A DNA stretch of 39,643 nucleotides from contig QJPH01000584.1 of assembly GCA_003242955.1 (NCBI GenBank), forward strand, positions 1-39,643. The letters are read 5' to 3'. Below the pieces are notes generated by a model. The model searched no databases. It was given only the letters and a program-made list of their open reading frames with translations, and had not been told where the DNA came from. Source of the stretch: Candidatus Methylumidiphilus alinenensis (GTDB lineage: Bacteria > Pseudomonadota > Gammaproteobacteria > Methylococcales > Methylococcaceae). Position numbers and translations under genes: made by a program. Below, one piece after another: positions 8,290 through 16,780 of this stretch. Numbering within the stretch: the stretch's first letter is position 1; the number at the start of each line of letters is the position of its first letter.

Positions 8290-8313
8290 ACCAAAACTTG
8301 ATATTAAACTTAA

Positions 8314-8919
8314 ATGAGCATTCTATCTTCTAACAATATCTTCGCCAATATCGTGCGAGACCACCAATTTTGGCACAGAACCGCCGAACTAAGGGCCAAG
8401 CTGGTGCTTGGCGCTCCCAGTAGGAACGCCAAGCACCAGTTTGGCAAGAGGAGCTTTTTCAATGCCCTTTGCCTGACTGCCTTGGCATTTGCCTGGTTCA
8501 GCACCCCACTGTTGGCGGAAGAGATCGGCTGCGTCACCACCGCGTGGAAGCTGCTTGGTGCCAGTCATAAGGTTTGTGTTGATGCCTTCGACGATCCAAA
8601 GATTTCGGGTGTCACTTGCCACATCAGCCAAGCGCGCACGGGAGGCATTTCCGGCGGACTGGGGCTGGCGGAAGACCCTTCACAATTTTCCCTGGCCTGT
8701 CGGCAAACGGGGCCTATCACCTTGCCCACAAAAGTACCCGCGAGTGAAGTTGTATTTTCCGAAGGCACCTCGCTGTTTTTCAAATCGACCAACATCACCC
8801 GGTTGTGGGACCAAAAACATAATACTCTGATCTACCTCGCCATTAGCCGCAAAATAATCGAAGGCGCCCCGTTCAACAGCATTTCCACCGTGCCTATAAT
8901 GCCTTGGAGATTGCAATAG
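8314..8919 (+). CDS. creA: CreA family periplasmic protein
   Basis: The core ([27 protein letters not shown], then [25 protein letters not shown] and [13 protein letters not shown]) is the conserved CreA protein, a small exported protein of unknown role in Enterobacteria. A signal peptide ([19 protein letters not shown]) lies at about residues 50-68, which leaves an unusually long ~48-residue leader. Part of that leader is encoded by a palindromic repeat (8398-8442), so the true start is doubtful. An ATG with a fine GAGGAG at 8462 is out of frame and stops after four codons, so it cannot serve. Either the 8314 ATG or a non-ATG start after the repeat is used. The stop is 1 nt before the yceH start. 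Confidence 0.85.
   Translation: MSILSSNNIFANIVRDHQFWHRTAELRAKLVLGAPSRNAKHQFGKRSFFNALCLTALAFAWFSTPLLAEEIGCVTTAWKLLGASHKVCVDAFDDPKISGVTCHISQARTGGISGGLGLAEDPSQFSLACRQTGPITLPTKVPASEVVFSEGTSLFFKSTNITRLWDQKHNTLIYLAISRKIIEGAPFNSISTVPIMPWRLQ
8398..8442. repeat. Inverted repeat inside the 5' end of creA
   Basis: Arms aagctggtgcttggcg and cgccaagcaccagttt flank a short loop, with partial pairing beyond (21-nt arms). It resembles the gttcccaagctggagcttgggaac palindromes found near 32.97, 35.04 and 38.2 kb, so it is probably an inserted repeat. Confidence 0.65.
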
Positions 8920-8920
8920 T

Positions 8921-9586
8921 ATGAATATGAACCTCAGCCTGTATGAAACGCGTGTGCTGGGTTGCTTGATCGAAAAAGCAATTTCCACGCCCGATCAATA
9001 CCCTCTCTCGCTCAATGCCCTAGTCAACGCTTGCAACCAGAAAAGCAACCGTGACCCCATTTTGGAATTAAAAGAAACCACCGTACAGGACACTGTCGAT
9101 GGCTTGATAAAAAAGTTTCAAGTAAGCAGGGCTTCGGGTTACGGTAGCCGTGTCACTAAATACCAGCATCGTTTCTGCAATAGCGAATTTGGCGAATTGA
9201 AGCTTTCGGAAAGGGCCGTGGCCATCCTGTGCGAGTTGTTTCTGCGCGGTCCCCAAACACCGGGGGAGTTGCGAACTCGCACAGACCGATTGCACAAGTT
9301 TGCAGATGTCACCGAAGTCGAAACCGAACTCGAAAGCCTCTCCGCCCGTGATGAACCACTCGTGATGAAACTCCCACGGGAACCCGGCAAGCGCGAGTCC
9401 CGGTATGCCCATCTATTCAACGATGCACCCCACGCACCCAGCCTATCCACGGATGAAAGGGAGTCCTGTGATGCGGCTGGTTCTGACCGGGAAAGGCTTG
9501 CTGCCTTGGAAAAGCAAGTCCACGAGCTTCAACTTGGCCTTGAGGAACTCAGGCATAAAATACTTCGATCTATGGGGTGCGATTAA
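8921..9586 (+). CDS. yceH: YceH family protein (DUF480)
   Basis: The 221-residue protein opens [20 protein letters not shown], followed by [22 protein letters not shown], the hallmark of YceH/DUF480. It has two winged-helix-like domains (residues about 1-85 and 95-170; [19 protein letters not shown]) and a C-terminal coiled coil ([20 protein letters not shown]). The function is not established; DNA binding is suggested by the fold. Its last residues and stop codon lie inside a MITE-like element (9575-9701), so the ending MGCD is probably acquired. Removing the element restores a frame ending I-R-E after RS. Confidence 0.9.
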   Translation: MNMNLSLYETRVLGCLIEKAISTPDQYPLSLNALVNACNQKSNRDPILELKETTVQDTVDGLIKKFQVSRASGYGSRVTKYQHRFCNSEFGELKLSERAVAILCELFLRGPQTPGELRTRTDRLHKFADVTEVETELESLSARDEPLVMKLPREPGKRESRYAHLFNDAPHAPSLSTDERESCDAAGSDRERLAALEKQVHELQLGLEELRHKILRSMGCD

Positions 9587-9710
9587 AAGTGATGCTCACC
9601 CTCTCGGCGATGCTTTAAATTACGCCAAGAGTGCAAGGCTTGCCTTGCTTATCCCAACGCAAGGCAAGCCTTGCACTCCCGCATCACGTTTAATCGCACC
9701 CTCGATCTAT
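9565..9710. mobile_element. MITE-like element with terminal inverted repeats and 9-bp target duplication
   Basis: Outer terminal repeats ggtgcgattaaaagtgatgc (9576-9595) and gcatcacgtttaatcgcacc (9681-9700) match at 19 of 20 positions. An inner perfect 19-bp inverted repeat (gagtgcaaggcttgccttg at 9629-9647, its complement at 9660-9678) forms a strong hairpin. The direct repeat tcgatctat flanks the element at 9565-9573 and 9702-9710. No transposase is encoded. The element covers about 127 bp between the duplications. Confidence 0.8.
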
Positions 9711-10015
9711 CCGCGAATGAGGGGCTTGGTCACGCATAGTGTATAATCCATAAATCGAAAGCAAAAATATACCAGTGATATAAATATCTAGCCTATTACA
9801 GCATTTTCAACATCAAAGAGTTACTTGGTAGTGGGTATGATATCACAGGCTATTCGGTTAACCTGAAGGTTTAACGGAATGTCTGTTTTAGGTATATTTT
9901 TAAGATGAAAATGCTGTATATCAAGATTTCTCTATGCTTCACATACCTTTTGCAGAAATGTATGCCAACCAATCATTTAAACGCGTATAATAATGCGCCT
10001 ATGGGCTTCCCTCAA
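9711..10015. other. AT-rich gene-free region
   Basis: About 300 bp of AT-rich DNA with no recognisable gene. A small dyad around gttaacctgaaggtttaac near 9858 is the only structure seen. Confidence 0.4.
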
Positions 10016-10117
10016 CGTAAGCGTTCACTACCCCTGTCTTTATCCTGGGAGCGCGGCCATCTTGGCCGCCTTCAGCGGGCGAGACGCCCACGTTCCCAGG
10101 GGGGAGTGAACGCTTAC
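10016..10117. repeat. Long palindromic repeat with cgtaagcgttcac ends
   Basis: Ends gtaagcgttcac (10017-10028) and gtgaacgcttac (10106-10117) are exact inverted repeats. Inside them cctgggagcg pairs with cgttcccagg, and a further ggcgg/ccgcc core is present. The right half recurs at 29442-29487. The remaining bases to 10361 hold no gene; a short related segment (ggtagggcgcaac) follows at about 10129. Confidence 0.65.
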
Positions 10118-10361
10118 CCCTCAACGCGGTAGGGCGCAACAGGCGTGTTCCGTCGTTTTGGCAACGTCTTTTGTTGACCGTCAAAACGGCCTATGTGCCA
10201 TTTTTTTCACCGCTAGGAGCCCCGATTTGCATTCATGTACAGCGTTTTTTCTAAACAAAGGAAAAATAATAAAGGACACTCATTCAAACTATCCTGTGTG
10301 TCTGTGCTTTGCAAAATGGTATAACCCAACAAGTAACTATTCGATATTAAAAACGCTGTAA

Positions 10362-11471
10362 ATGAAAACAATAATAATTATTCCAACTTACAATGAAGGC
10401 AATAATATAACCCTTCTTATTTTGGCCTTACAAGTACAATTCAAAGGAATGAAGCATGATATGCATATCCTTGTGGTTGACGATAACTCGCCTGATGGGA
10501 CGGCCAATGATATAAAGCGATTACAATTAGGCTTTAACAATGTCCACTTGCTAATGGGTGAAAAAAAAGCCGGACTGGGTGTTGCCTATACCAGAGGCAT
10601 GTCGTATGCCATGGAACATTTGGGGGCTGAGGTGGTTTTTGAAATGGATGCTGATTTTTCACATAAACCCGAAGATGTCCCCAGACTGATGGCCGAAATT
10701 GACAAGGGTGCCGATTTTGTCATAGGTAGCCGATATGTACCCGGCGGCAGCATACCGAAGGAATGGGGGATTCGTCGCAAGGCTATCTCCAAATTTGGCA
10801 ATATCGTGGCGAGATACCTTGCTGGAATATACTCAGTCCGCGATTGCACTGCGGGCTTCCGGGCAATACGCACATCAATATTACGTAACGTGGCATTTTC
10901 TGATTTAGGCGTGAAAGGCTACGCTTTTCAAATCGCCCTTTTACACCAAGTGTTGGTGCTTAAAGCTAAAATTGTCGAGATACCGGTTGACTTCTTAGAC
11001 CGGAGCGCAGGGAAATCCAAGCTTGGTGTTAAAGACATCATTGAATTCATCCTCAATGCCTGGTGGATTCGATTCGACAGCTTAAAAACTTTTATCAAAT
11101 TTGCCATCGTGGGTGCCTCGGGTGTGGTAGTCAACCTCGGCTTTTTCACATTGTTTCTGATGCAGGGCATTAATAAATATGTAGCTTCCCCGATGGCAAT
11201 CGAAATTTCCATCATATCCAACTTCCTACTGAACAATTTCTGGACATTCCGTGGGCGAAAGACGAAAGACCGTGTAAGAATTCGCGGATTGAAGTTCAAC
11301 GTGGTCTCATTTCTGGCACTGGGAGTGAGTTACGGGACATTTGTAGCTTTGTCGATCTTTTTCCCCAATGTCGCACCCCAATTGCACCAATTAATCGGTA
11401 TCGTCCCCGCCACACTACTCAACTACTTCCTCAATTCATACTGGACATTCAAAGAAGTGGATGAAGATTAA
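10362..11471 (+). CDS. Polyprenol-phosphate mannose/glucose synthase (GT2) fused to a GtrA domain
   Basis: The 369-residue protein joins two domains. Residues 1-235 are a family 2 glycosyltransferase: IIPTYNEG at 6-13, VVDDNSPDGTA at 38-48 and the DADFSH metal/nucleotide motif at 96-101, followed by IGSRYVPGGS. It is like dolichol/polyprenol-phosphate mannosyltransferase. Residues ~243-365 are a GtrA-like membrane domain with about four helices (starts FIKFAIVGASGVVVNLG). It should transfer a sugar from a nucleotide donor to a polyprenol phosphate at the inner membrane, and the GtrA part may help flip the lipid-linked sugar. The next gene begins 11 bp before its stop. No good Shine-Dalgarno sequence is visible before the ATG. 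Confidence 0.88.
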   Translation: MKTIIIIPTYNEGNNITLLILALQVQFKGMKHDMHILVVDDNSPDGTANDIKRLQLGFNNVHLLMGEKKAGLGVAYTRGMSYAMEHLGAEVVFEMDADFSHKPEDVPRLMAEIDKGADFVIGSRYVPGGSIPKEWGIRRKAISKFGNIVARYLAGIYSVRDCTAGFRAIRTSILRNVAFSDLGVKGYAFQIALLHQVLVLKAKIVEIPVDFLDRSAGKSKLGVKDIIEFILNAWWIRFDSLKTFIKFAIVGASGVVVNLGFFTLFLMQGINKYVASPMAIEISIISNFLLNNFWTFRGRKTKDRVRIRGLKFNVVSFLALGVSYGTFVALSIFFPNVAPQLHQLIGIVPATLLNYFLNSYWTFKEVDED

Positions 11472-12855
11472 AACTATGCAAGCACACCCTGGGCATCTCC
11501 AGCGCCGACTCGGACTTACCAGTGCAATCTCTATCACCGTGGGCGCTGTCATCGGTTCGGGGATATTTTTAAAACCCTTAGTCATTGCCCAAAGCCTGCC
11601 CTCGGTGACTTGGATTTTCATGCTTTGGTTTGCGCTAGGCATTGTTTGCTTATGCGGAGCCTTTGCTTATGCCGAATTAGGTTCAATGTTTCCCGACGCG
11701 GGTGGGCAATATGTGTTCCTGCGTGAAGCTTGGGGTGAAGAGGCCGCTTTTCTTTATGGGTGGGTGTTCTTTTGGGGAATCAACAGCGGCACTATGGCAG
11801 CTTTGGCGACCGCCTTCGCCGATTATTTGTTGCCACTTTTCAATCTCGACCCGGCGCACCGGGAAGCCCATTCTTGGCTTCCCGGTGGCATCGCTACGCT
11901 AATGATTATCCTGCTTGCCTTGGTTAATCATTTCGGCGTGATATTTGGCGCGGCGTTGCAAAATCTATCGACCTTTGCCAAGCTGGGCGCACTGGGTCTG
12001 ATCGTCATCGGTGGCCTGCTGATTACGGACCCGGAAAATCCAGCGACTTTCTTTACCATTGCACAAAACCCGACAACCGAGTTGCACATAGCCGGTGTGC
12101 TCACGGCTTTCATCGGCATATTCTGGGCCTATGAAGGCTGGTATCAACTCCCTTTCAACTCCCAAGAGTTGAAACGCCCCGAGCGTAACCTACCGCTGGG
12201 TTTGATTGTGGGCCTGTTTATCGTGATTGCCTTCTATATTGCCATCAATGCCATTTATCTGCATTGGGTGCCATTCCAGGAAATGCGCGGGTTGCCTTTG
12301 GGGGCTAACCAGCAAGTGCCCTATCTTACCGTAGCCAGGATTTTCTCACCCCAGGTGGCCAATTATCTGACGCTGCTAGTGGCCATTTCCATCTTGGGCG
12401 CGGCCAATCCGAACATGCTGTCTTCGACACGGGCTTTTTATGCGATGGGCGAGGATGGATTGGTCCCCAATGCGTTAAATTGGATACACCCGAAATATGG
12501 AACGCCAACAATCGCCATTTGGACACAAGCCATTTGGGCCGTTTTCATCGTGCTTTATCTGGAAAAATTTCATGACATTACGGCATTTGTGGTTTTTGAC
12601 AGTTTTATGTTTTACTGCCTCACCGTCGCAGCGGTTTATCGACTAAGGTTTACCCGGCCAAACCATGACAGACCCTATCGTTGCGGTGGATACCCCATCA
12701 CCCCGGCCCTGTTCATCCTCGTATCCATTGGCTTCATCGCCACTTTGTTGCTTAATCCAGACGAACGCAGGCACGCGCTGGTTGGACTGGCAATACTGGC
12801 CGCAGGAATACCTTATTATTATCTAATGTTACGCATTCGTAGGCCGGGCCTTTAA
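11461..12855 (+). CDS. APC superfamily amino acid permease
   Basis: The 464-residue integral membrane protein has about 12 hydrophobic segments. TM1 carries the APC signature TVGAVIGSGIFLKP, and FAYAELGSMFPDAGGQYVFL follows in the TM2-3 region. It resembles the LAT/yeast-type amino acid exchangers within the APC group. The substrate is not predictable from the sequence; import or exchange of amino acids across the inner membrane is the likely role. The start overlaps the upstream gene by 11 bp. A second ATG at 11476, just past that stop, is an alternative. Both arrangements imply co-transcription with the glycosyltransferase. Confidence 0.88.
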   Translation: MKIKTMQAHPGHLQRRLGLTSAISITVGAVIGSGIFLKPLVIAQSLPSVTWIFMLWFALGIVCLCGAFAYAELGSMFPDAGGQYVFLREAWGEEAAFLYGWVFFWGINSGTMAALATAFADYLLPLFNLDPAHREAHSWLPGGIATLMIILLALVNHFGVIFGAALQNLSTFAKLGALGLIVIGGLLITDPENPATFFTIAQNPTTELHIAGVLTAFIGIFWAYEGWYQLPFNSQELKRPERNLPLGLIVGLFIVIAFYIAINAIYLHWVPFQEMRGLPLGANQQVPYLTVARIFSPQVANYLTLLVAISILGAANPNMLSSTRAFYAMGEDGLVPNALNWIHPKYGTPTIAIWTQAIWAVFIVLYLEKFHDITAFVVFDSFMFYCLTVAAVYRLRFTRPNHDRPYRCGGYPITPALFILVSIGFIATLLLNPDERRHALVGLAILAAGIPYYYLMLRIRRPGL

Positions 12856-12935
12856 CTTAACCGTAACCTGGATACCCATGGGCTGCCTAATCATGCTATG
12901 TTTATAGAAACTCTCAATCATCCACGGAACACATC

Positions 12936-13616
12936 ATGAACGAAAAAGAACTTGTCGCACACCATGCCGCTAAACTGGTCCAAGACGGGATGTTAGTAGG
13001 CTTGGGTACTGGCTCGACCGCCAATTATTTTATTCAAGAACTCGCCCACCGCTGCACGGAAGAGGGTTTGAAAGTGACAGTTGCGGCCAGTTCGGTGGTC
13101 AGCACGATTAAAGCGCAAGCCCTTGGATTGCCGTTGGTGGCTTTGGAGCATCTCTCCAAGCTCGATCTCTATGTCGATGGCGCCGACGAAGTGACCCCCG
13201 ACCTGACGTTGTTGAAAGGCCGGGGCTTCGATCTAGTCAAGGAGAAATTGATGGCGCGGGCGAGCGACAAATTTCTGGTTCTCGCCGATCCTAGCAAACG
13301 GGTGGACCGCATCGGGGCGCGTTTCCCGATACCTGTCGAAGTGATGCCGTTCGCTTGGACCTTGGTCAAACACCGGCTAGAAACCTTCGGCGGCCGCGGA
13401 GACCTGCGCCAAACGGCCAATAAAGACGGGCTGGTGGTCACTTCTTACGGCAGCCTAGTTCTGGACATGGCGTTCGATCCGGCACTGGAAGCTGCGGAAC
13501 TCAATGCACTTCTAAACGACACGCCGGGGGTGGTTGAGCACGGCATTTTTAGCGGCTTGGCGAGTGCAGTTTTCGTTGCTGTTGCTGGAAAAGTGGAAGA
13601 ACACTGGGCGAAGTAA
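12936..13616 (+). CDS. rpiA: Ribose-5-phosphate isomerase A
   Basis: The 226-residue enzyme interconverts ribose-5-phosphate and ribulose-5-phosphate in the pentose phosphate pathway; in a ribulose-monophosphate methylotroph it would also feed acceptor regeneration. GLGTGSTA (residues 22-29) binds phosphate, DGADEV (81-86) holds the catalytic acids, and LLKGRGFDLVKEK (92-104) carries the essential lysine region. The length is typical. A GGA lies about 11 nt before the ATG. It is followed 69 bp later by lpdA on the same strand. Confidence 0.95.
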   Translation: MNEKELVAHHAAKLVQDGMLVGLGTGSTANYFIQELAHRCTEEGLKVTVAASSVVSTIKAQALGLPLVALEHLSKLDLYVDGADEVTPDLTLLKGRGFDLVKEKLMARASDKFLVLADPSKRVDRIGARFPIPVEVMPFAWTLVKHRLETFGGRGDLRQTANKDGLVVTSYGSLVLDMAFDPALEAAELNALLNDTPGVVEHGIFSGLASAVFVAVAGKVEEHWAK

Positions 13617-13685
13617 AATCAGACTTGCCATGTGCGCTTAGGATTGCAACAATCCTCCTATTTACAACGATTACAGGCTCAGATT

Positions 13686-15122
13686 ATGACTTCTCCCCAA
13701 GACCCTTCTTCTTCCGAACTCCATGCCGAAGTCCTCGTCCTTGGCGGCGGACCCGGTGGCTATACGGCGGCCTTCCGGGCGGCTGACTTGGGCAAACAAG
13801 TCGTGCTAGTGGAACGCTACCCGGTATTGGGCGGCGTATGCCTCAACGTCGGCTGCATCCCGTCCAAAGCCTTGCTACACTTGGCCCACGTCATCCATAG
13901 TGTGGAAGAAGTGGAATCTTTTGGCGTCAGTTTCGGCAAGCCGGAACTGGATTTGGACAAGATACGCGATTGGAAAAACAACCGGGTGGTCAAAACGCTG
14001 ACCACAGGTTTAAGCGGCCTCGCCAAGCAACGCAAAGTCACGGTGCTGACCGGGGAAGGCCGTTTCAGTTCCGACAAGACCTTGAGCGTCACCACGGCGG
14101 AAGGGCTAAAAATAGTCAATTTCACAAATGCCATCATTGCGGCAGGTTCGCAACCGACGAAGATTCCCGTCTTCCCGAATGACGACCCGCGCCTGATCGA
14201 CTCGACCGGCGCGTTGGCACTCGCCGACATCCCGAATCGGCTGTTGATTGTCGGCGGCGGCATCATCGGGCTGGAAATGGCCAATGTCTACCACGCTTTT
14301 GGCTCAAAAATCACTGTCGTCGAGTTAATGGACCAACTCATTCCCGGCTGTGACGCAGATTTGGTCAAACCCCTGCACCAGCGCATCGCCAAGCAGTACG
14401 AGAAAATTTTCCTAAAGACCAAAGTGATGAAGATCGAGTCCTTGGATGAAGGCTTGAAAGTTTATTTTGAAGGCGAAGGCGCACCGGAGTCCGATGTTTT
14501 CGACCGGGTGCTGGTGGCGGTTGGCCGCAGGCCTAATGGCAAACTGATTGGCGCAGAAGTCGCCGGTGTCACAGTGAACGAAGCGGGCTTCATTCCTGTG
14601 GATGACCGCCAGCGTACCAATATCCCGCATATTTATGCCATCGGCGACATTGTCGGCAACCCCATGTTGGCGCATAAAGCCACCCATGAAGCCAAGGTCG
14701 CGGCGGAAGTCATCGCCGGTCACCACTCCGCGTTCCAAGCCCTGACCATCCCCTCGGTGGCCTACACCGACCCGGAACTGGCTTGGATGGGCCTGACCGA
14801 AACCTCGGCCAAAGCGCAAGGGATAGAATACGAAAAAGCCAGCTTTCCCTGGGCCGCCAGTGGCCGTGCCTTGGGGACAGGCCGTCGGGAGGGTTTGACC
14901 AAGTTGTTGGTGGACAAAGACACCAAACGCATCCTTGGTGCCGGCATGGTCGGACCCAACGCCGGCGAACTCATTGCCGAGGCGGTATTGGCATTGGAAA
15001 TGGGCGCGGATGCAGAAGATGTCGCCCTCACCATCCACCCCCACCCGACGCTGTCGGAAACTTTTGCGTTTGCGGCGGAAATGATCGAAGGGTCGATTAC
15101 GGATATTTATGTCAAAAAGTGA
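13686..15122 (+). CDS. lpdA: Dihydrolipoamide dehydrogenase (E3)
   Basis: The 478-residue flavoenzyme reoxidises dihydrolipoamide of 2-oxo-acid dehydrogenase or glycine-cleavage complexes with NAD+. The FAD motif LGGGPGGYTAAF is at 19-30, and the redox pair is C52/C57 in GGVCLNVGCIPSKALL. A second Rossmann motif (VGGGIIGLEMANVY) binds NAD, and the C-terminal catalytic pair HPHPTLSE (H453, E458) is present. The frame is open to 13632, but ATG 13686 gives the normal N-terminus. A 10-residue pre-Rossmann extension is normal for the family. No E1/E2 genes are adjacent, so the partner complex lies elsewhere. Confidence 0.95.
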   Translation: MTSPQDPSSSELHAEVLVLGGGPGGYTAAFRAADLGKQVVLVERYPVLGGVCLNVGCIPSKALLHLAHVIHSVEEVESFGVSFGKPELDLDKIRDWKNNRVVKTLTTGLSGLAKQRKVTVLTGEGRFSSDKTLSVTTAEGLKIVNFTNAIIAAGSQPTKIPVFPNDDPRLIDSTGALALADIPNRLLIVGGGIIGLEMANVYHAFGSKITVVELMDQLIPGCDADLVKPLHQRIAKQYEKIFLKTKVMKIESLDEGLKVYFEGEGAPESDVFDRVLVAVGRRPNGKLIGAEVAGVTVNEAGFIPVDDRQRTNIPHIYAIGDIVGNPMLAHKATHEAKVAAEVIAGHHSAFQALTIPSVAYTDPELAWMGLTETSAKAQGIEYEKASFPWAASGRALGTGRREGLTKLLVDKDTKRILGAGMVGPNAGELIAEAVLALEMGADAEDVALTIHPHPTLSETFAFAAEMIEGSITDIYVKK

Positions 15123-15128
15123 CCTTAT

Positions 15129-15572
15129 ATGAGTATGCCAAACACGATAACTCACGACCAAGACTTTTCCGCATGGGCTTTTCAAAATGCCGAACTGTTG
15201 CGGCAGGGCAGGTTTTTGGATTGTGATGCGGCAAATATCGCTGAGGAGTTGGACAGCATGGGGCGTAGCGTGAGGCGTGAGTTAGCAAGCCGGTTGAGGA
15301 TTTTGTTGATGCACATGCTGAAATGGCACTACCAGCCAGAACGGCGCGGAACCAGTTGGCGTTTGACCATCCGCAACCAGCGCACGGAAATCCGTGATTT
15401 GCTGAAAGAAAACCCCAGTTTATCAGCCCAATTGCCGAATGAGTTACTGACCAATTACGCAGATGCCCGCGAATTGGCAACGGATGAAACGGGGTTGCCG
15501 GAAAACACGTTCCCTGATGAATGCCCTTTTAGTTTGGAGGAAACCCTTAATCAAGCGTTTTGGCCAGATTGA
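15129..15572 (+). CDS. DUF29 family protein
   Basis: The 147-residue protein shows the DUF29 pattern: DQDFSAWAFQNAELLRQGRF, then AEELDSMGRSVRRELASRL, LMHMLKWHYQPERRGTSWR, TIRNQRTEIRDLL and a C-terminal FPDECPFSLEETL. It is helical and without known catalytic residues. The function is unknown; the family is widespread in cyanobacteria and methanotrophs, often in multiple copies. The start follows the lpdA stop by 6 nt, but functional linkage is not implied. A second in-frame Met at 15135 is equally possible. Confidence 0.9.
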   Translation: MSMPNTITHDQDFSAWAFQNAELLRQGRFLDCDAANIAEELDSMGRSVRRELASRLRILLMHMLKWHYQPERRGTSWRLTIRNQRTEIRDLLKENPSLSAQLPNELLTNYADARELATDETGLPENTFPDECPFSLEETLNQAFWPD

Positions 15573-15619
15573 AGCGGAACTTGAAGGAATTCCTAAATAA
15601 CTAACCGTTAATTAAAGCT

Positions 15620-16489
15620 ATGCCCGAAGAAACCCTCACTGGAACTTTGCTGCTTTCCTGCCCGGACCAACGCGGATTGGTGGCCCGCATTGCCCAATTT
15701 ATCTTTACCCGCGGCGGGAATATTATCGACCTTGATGAACATGTGGATACGAACGAAGGTTTGTTTTTTTTGCGTGTTTCGTGGAATATGACAGGCTTTG
15801 CCCTAAGCGGGGACGAAGTCTCGAATGAATTTCAGCCTATGGCGGAGGAATTTCAAGCACAATGGACCATTAAACTCAGCCGGACTCAAGACCGGCGCAG
15901 ACTGGCAATATTCGTTTCAAAATACGACCATTGTCTGCAAGAAATACTATGGCGGCATGAACTGGGTGAATTCCAGGCTGACATTTCGCTGATTGTCTCC
16001 AACCACACTGATCTCAAATCGTTGGCTGATCTGCACCATGTTCCATTCCATGTTTTTCCCATCAATAAGGAAAACAAGCTGGAACAAGAACAAAAGGAAT
16101 TGTCCTTATTGAAAAATGAAAATATCGACACGGTCATTCTTGCCCGTTACATGCAAGTGCTGTCGCCAACGTTCGTCGCAGAATATCCCAATAATGTTGT
16201 CAATATCCATCATTCGTTCCTACCCGCTTTCGCGGGTGGAAACCCCTATAAACAAGCCTATGAGCGAGGGGTGAAGATTATCGGCGCAACCAGCCATTAT
16301 GTCACCGATAATTTGGATGAAGGACCGATCATCGAACAAGACATCATTCGAATTTCCCACAAGGACACTTTAGCCGACTTAATCCGCAAAGGCAGGGATT
16401 TGGAACGCATGGTGCTGGCCCGTGCCTTGCGCCTGCATCTGCAAGACCGGATTCTGGTGCATGGAAATAAAACGGTGGTGTTTGATTAA
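15620..16489 (+). CDS. purU: Formyltetrahydrofolate deformylase
   Basis: The 289-residue enzyme hydrolyses 10-formyl-tetrahydrofolate to formate and tetrahydrofolate, balancing one-carbon pools. An N-terminal ACT domain (LLSCPDQRGLVARIAQFIF, residues 11-29 onward) is followed by a formyltransferase domain from about 94. Catalytic residues are seen in NIHHSFLPAF (N195, H197/H198) and NLDEGPIIEQ (D233). The length is standard. It is followed immediately by a strong terminator, so the transcript ends here. In a one-carbon-using bacterium it would return formate for oxidation. Confidence 0.95.
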   Translation: MPEETLTGTLLLSCPDQRGLVARIAQFIFTRGGNIIDLDEHVDTNEGLFFLRVSWNMTGFALSGDEVSNEFQPMAEEFQAQWTIKLSRTQDRRRLAIFVSKYDHCLQEILWRHELGEFQADISLIVSNHTDLKSLADLHHVPFHVFPINKENKLEQEQKELSLLKNENIDTVILARYMQVLSPTFVAEYPNNVVNIHHSFLPAFAGGNPYKQAYERGVKIIGATSHYVTDNLDEGPIIEQDIIRISHKDTLADLIRKGRDLERMVLARALRLHLQDRILVHGNKTVVFD

Positions 16490-16524
16490 AAAAATCGCCC
16501 AGCTTGAAGCTGGGCGATTTTTTT
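16488..16524. terminator. Bidirectional rho-independent terminator after purU
   Basis: An A7 run and atcgcccagctt pair with the complementary aagctgggcgat and a T7 run, with a near-zero mismatch stem. It begins at the purU stop codon. It works in either direction by symmetry. Confidence 0.92.
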
Positions 16525-16559
16525 AAATACGCTTCCCTGGCTTATGAAGGCAAACGCGG

Positions 16560-16711
16560 TAAGGCGCAATAGCGGTACTCCGCGTATTGCGCCGGATGTA
16601 GAATCTTGCCGACTATCGCATCCGGTTCGTTACCATTAAGCCACAACCAGTTCCGCCGCCATAGCCAGACATTCGGCGCAATACGCGGCGTAGGCCGCTA
16701 TTGCGCCTTAC
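16560..16711. repeat. Nested palindromic repeat (gcgcaatagcgg family), copy 1
   Basis: Ends gtaaggcgcaatagcgg (16560-16576) and ccgctattgcgccttac (16695-16711) are inverted. Each arm is itself a hairpin (gcgcaatagcgg/ccgcgtattgcgc), and an inner ccggatg/catccgg pair lies between. A second, shorter copy lies at 24099-24187. The remaining bases of the gap (16712-16780) show nothing. Confidence 0.7.
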
Positions 16712-16780
16712 GAGTTGTAATGAAAGCATTAAATTAATATAACTGAGTATGGGTTTTTGATGAGGGTGACGTGGTTATGA

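Noticed and set aside
8462-8476. creA start at the ATG with a GAGGAG ribosome-binding site
   Set aside because: It is out of frame with CreA and meets a stop after four codons.
9405-9746. 113-codon ORF overlapping yceH and the MITE
   Set aside because: Out of frame with yceH and extending through the inverted repeats. No family match.
14412-15185. 257-codon ORF antisense to lpdA
   Set aside because: Shadow frame of a well-recognised gene in GC-rich DNA; the lpdA motifs on the plus strand are decisive.
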